In this document: positions 62,002-64,000 of the stretch, in pieces
How the letters are laid out: each line of letters opens with the position of its first letter
How positions within the stretch are numbered: the first letter of the stretch is position 1
NCBI RefSeq assembly: GCF_013822795.1
Contig: NZ_PNLB01000001.1
Coordinates: 62,001-126,000 of the forward strand
Source of the DNA: Phenylobacterium sp.
GTDB taxonomy: Bacteria; Pseudomonadota; Alphaproteobacteria; Caulobacterales; Caulobacteraceae
Direction: 5' to 3'
Length of the DNA stretch: 64,000 bases
Translations under genes and position numbers: made by a program
Notes under the pieces: model-generated
Told to the model about the DNA's origin: nothing
Seen by the model: only the letters and a program-made list of their open reading frames with translations
The model's database searches: none

Positions 62002-63483
62002 CTAGCCGCCAGAAGACGCCGGCGAGGCGCCCGTGCGCCAGTCGGCGCCGGTCGCGGCGAACAGGCGGACGGCGTCGGCGAGGCGCTGTCCTTCCGCGCG
62101 GGCCAGGGACGAGCGCCCCTCATTGACCCGCCGCTGGGCGTCGAGCACGTCGAGAAAGGCCCCGCCGCCGCGTTCGTAGGCGACCTTGGCCAGGCGCAGG
62201 TTTTCGTCCGCCTGAGACAGGCTGCGCTGGTGCGCGGCGCGCGATTCCTCGTCCGCGGATAGGGCCGAGAGGGCGTCGGCCACCTGGGCGAAGGCGGTCA
62301 GCACCGTCTGCTGATAGCGGGCCGAGGCGGCGCCGGCCGCCTCGCGGGCCTGCTGACGGCGAGCCTTCAAGGCGCCGCCGTTGAAGAGCGGGGCGGTCAG
62401 GCCGGCGCCGATGTCCCAGCCGGTGGCGCCGTAACCAAACAGGTTGGCGCCCTTCAGCGAGCCTTGGGCGATCGACGAGGTCAGCTGCAGTTTCGGATAG
62501 AGGTCGGCCGTCGCCACGCCGATGTCGGCGGTGGCCGCATGCAGGTCGGCTTCGGCGGCCAGGATGTCGGGACGGCGGCGCACCAGCTCGGAGGGCAAGG
62601 TGACGGGGATCGGCGCGGCGAGCGTCAGGTGCGTCAGCTGGAAGTCCGGCGCCGTCCAGTCGGCCGGCGCCTGTCCGACCAACACGGCCAGGGCGTGGCG
62701 GGCGGCGGCGAGCTGGGCGCGTAGCGGCGGCAGCAGGGTGCGGTCCTGTTCGAGCTGGCTCTGGGCGGCGACGCGCGCAGTGCTGGTCGATCCGCCAAGT
62801 TCGTTGGCCCTGCGGACCAGTTCGACATTGGCCTCGTCGGCGGCGAGCATCTGCTCGGTGGCCTCGATCTGGGCCTGGAGCGTGGCGATGGTCACCGCCT
62901 GCAGCGCGACATTGGCGGTGAGGGTGAGGTAGGCCGCTTCGGCGCGGCGGGCCTGAGCCTCGGCGCGGGCGCCTGCGCCCTCGACGCGCCGCCGCTCGCC
63001 GCCGAACAGGTCGAGATCGTAGCCGACGCCGCCGCCGACCGAGTAGAGCGTGAAGGTCGGGTTCTCCAGCTGCACGTCGCCGAAGCCGGTGAAGCCGAAG
63101 GCCTGGAGGTTGGCGCGCTCGCGGTGGAGGCCGGCGTTGAGGTCGGCCTGGGGGCCAGCCTCGCCGCGGGCCTGAGCCAGGGCGGAGCGGGCTTGGCGCA
63201 GGGTGGCGTCGGCCTCGGCCAGGGTCGGGCTGCCGGCGATCGCTTGGCGGACCACGGCATCGAGTTCGGGCGAGCCGAGCGCGATCCACCAGGGGCCGCT
63301 GGCCGCGGTGGCCGGATCGAGCCGGGCGGCCTGCGGCGCGGAGTCGCCGGCCATGGCGTAGCCGTTCGCGCTCGGCGCGTCGGGCGACTTGAAGTCGGGG
63401 CCGACCGTCGCGCAGGCGGCCAGCAGAATGGAGAGGCTCGCGCCGAGCAGCGCGCGCCGACGAGCGTTAATCGACAGCGACAT
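62002..63483 (-). CDS. NodT-type outer-membrane efflux factor (with DHA2 pump)
   Basis: 493-residue TolC-like lipoprotein with lipobox LAAC and the opening ATVGPDFKSPDAP common to NodT proteins. Family repeats are visible as ARLDPATAASGPWWIALGSPELDAVVRQAIAGS and LVRRRPDILAAEADLHAATADIGVATADLYP. Its start overlaps the 3' end of the DHA2 pump gene by 17 bases, which pairs it with that system. It lies 90 bp before the RND operon, so two independent outer-membrane exits are encoded side by side. Confidence 0.9.
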   Translation of the reverse strand: MSLSINARRRALLGASLSILLAACATVGPDFKSPDAPSANGYAMAGDSAPQAARLDPATAASGPWWIALGSPELDAVVRQAIAGSPTLAEADATLRQARSALAQARGEAGPQADLNAGLHRERANLQAFGFTGFGDVQLENPTFTLYSVGGGVGYDLDLFGGERRRVEGAGARAEAQARRAEAAYLTLTANVALQAVTIATLQAQIEATEQMLAADEANVELVRRANELGGSTSTARVAAQSQLEQDRTLLPPLRAQLAAARHALAVLVGQAPADWTAPDFQLTHLTLAAPIPVTLPSELVRRRPDILAAEADLHAATADIGVATADLYPKLQLTSSIAQGSLKGANLFGYGATGWDIGAGLTAPLFNGGALKARRQQAREAAGAASARYQQTVLTAFAQVADALSALSADEESRAAHQRSLSQADENLRLAKVAYERGGGAFLDVLDAQRRVNEGRSSLARAEGQRLADAVRLFAATGADWRTGASPASSGG

Positions 63484-64000
63484 GGTGGTCCGTCTCAGTC
63501 CTGGTCTTGGGGGAGCGCATCAGCAGGATCAGCGGCGCGCAGAGGATGGTGATGCCCAGCATCAGCCGGAAGTCATCGATGTAGGACAGCATCGCCGCCT
63601 GGCGGGTGATCATGCCGTTGAGGCCGGCGATGGCGCTTTGGGTATGGAAGACGAGCGGCGCATAGGCCTGGTAGAGCGGGTTGTCCGGACGCGCGTGCTC
63701 GACCAGGGTCGAGTGGTGGACCTCAATGCCGCTGACGAAGCGAGCCTGCATGATCGAGATGCCGGCGGCCGAGCCGATGTTGCGGATCAGGGTGAAGAGG
63801 CCGGCGCCCTCGGCCCGGTGCTCCGGGCGCACGGTGGCGAAGGCGATGGTCGACAGCGGCACGAAGATCAGGCCCGTGCCGACCCCTGAGAGGAAGCCCG
63901 ACACGATGATCAGATGGGTGTCCATGCCCAGGCTGAAGTGGGTCATCTGCCAGAGCGAGATCGCGCTGATCGACAGCCCGACCATCAGGATGACCTTGAT
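63467..64000 (-). CDS. DHA2-family MFS efflux pump (EmrB-like), 5' end beyond window
   Basis: 177 C-terminal residues of a 14-span drug:proton antiporter; the frame stays open to the window edge, so the N-terminus and earlier spans are missing. Visible are the GFLSGVGTGLIFVPLSTIAFATV span and TLIRNIGSAAGISIMQARF, both typical of EmrB-type pumps, and a final span near LGITILCAPLILLM. The adaptor (EmrA-like) gene is not in the window and would be expected further upstream. The 17-base overlap with the NodT gene shows they are coupled. Confidence 0.88.
   Translation of the reverse strand: MKVILMVGLSISAISLWQMTHFSLGMDTHLIIVSGFLSGVGTGLIFVPLSTIAFATVRPEHRAEGAGLFTLIRNIGSAAGISIMQARFVSGIEVHHSTLVEHARPDNPLYQAYAPLVFHTQSAIAGLNGMITRQAAMLSYIDDFRLMLGITILCAPLILLMRSPKTRTETDHHVAVD

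Overview
The window is about 64 kb of very GC-rich, densely packed bacterial chromosome. It looks alphaproteobacterial, most likely Caulobacterales (Phenylobacterium or Caulobacter type). The reasons are the rhizobial/caulobacter-type rhamnose enzymes (RhaI, and RhaD fused to a dehydrogenase), three large TonB-dependent receptors, NodT-type outer-membrane efflux proteins and many 1-4 bp start/stop overlaps. No rRNA, tRNA, CRISPR array, insertion sequence or phage gene was seen. The genus is an inference.

Region 1 (1-6443): the 3' part of an acyl-CoA dehydrogenase with a strong terminator. Next come a DUF2092 periplasmic protein, a collagen-like glycine-rich secreted protein and a Sel1-repeat protein, then a TetR regulator and an AMP-forming acyl-CoA ligase.

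Region 2 (6463-26439): a plant-polysaccharide or glycoside locus centred on L-rhamnose. It has a tannase/feruloyl esterase and a second secreted esterase, then a DeoR regulator with rhaI and rhaD on the minus strand. Diverging from these are rhamnulokinase, an L-lactate dehydrogenase, a GH106 rhamnosidase, a TonB receptor, an MFS permease and a GH78 rhamnosidase. Together they can free rhamnose, import it and take it through rhamnulose, rhamnulose-1-phosphate, DHAP plus lactaldehyde, and lactate to pyruvate.

Region 3 (26510-29095): a nitronate monooxygenase-like flavoprotein and a Tat-exported flavin amine oxidase, convergent.

Region 4 (29420-51643): a 22 kb organosulfur scavenging island, the most interesting part of the window. 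The plus arm holds a TauD-type dioxygenase, TonB receptor, sulfonate-type binding lipoprotein, an AsfA/AsfB-like flavoprotein-ferredoxin pair and a peroxiredoxin. The minus arm holds SsuC, SsuB, a DszC/SfnB-like acyl-CoA-dehydrogenase-fold enzyme, an LLM monooxygenase, a 2-hydroxyacid dehydrogenase, a class II aldolase, a second binding protein, a second TonB receptor, a Gln-type thiol dioxygenase, a four-domain rhodanese, a GST-like protein, a second LLM monooxygenase and a flavin reductase. A LysR gene diverges from ssuC and is followed by a RutE-like nitroreductase. The arms converge on a hairpin at 36471-36497.

Region 5 (51647-56168): a methyltransferase, then a TetR repressor gene divergent from a VOC / quinone-oxidoreductase-like / carboxymuconolactone-decarboxylase-like / SDR operon. 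Two perfect 14-bp palindromes lie in the divergent promoter.

Region 6 (56172-64000, all minus strand): an RND tripartite efflux operon (fusion protein, pump, outer-membrane factor), preceded by a second NodT-type factor coupled to a DHA2 (EmrB-like) pump whose gene runs off the window end.
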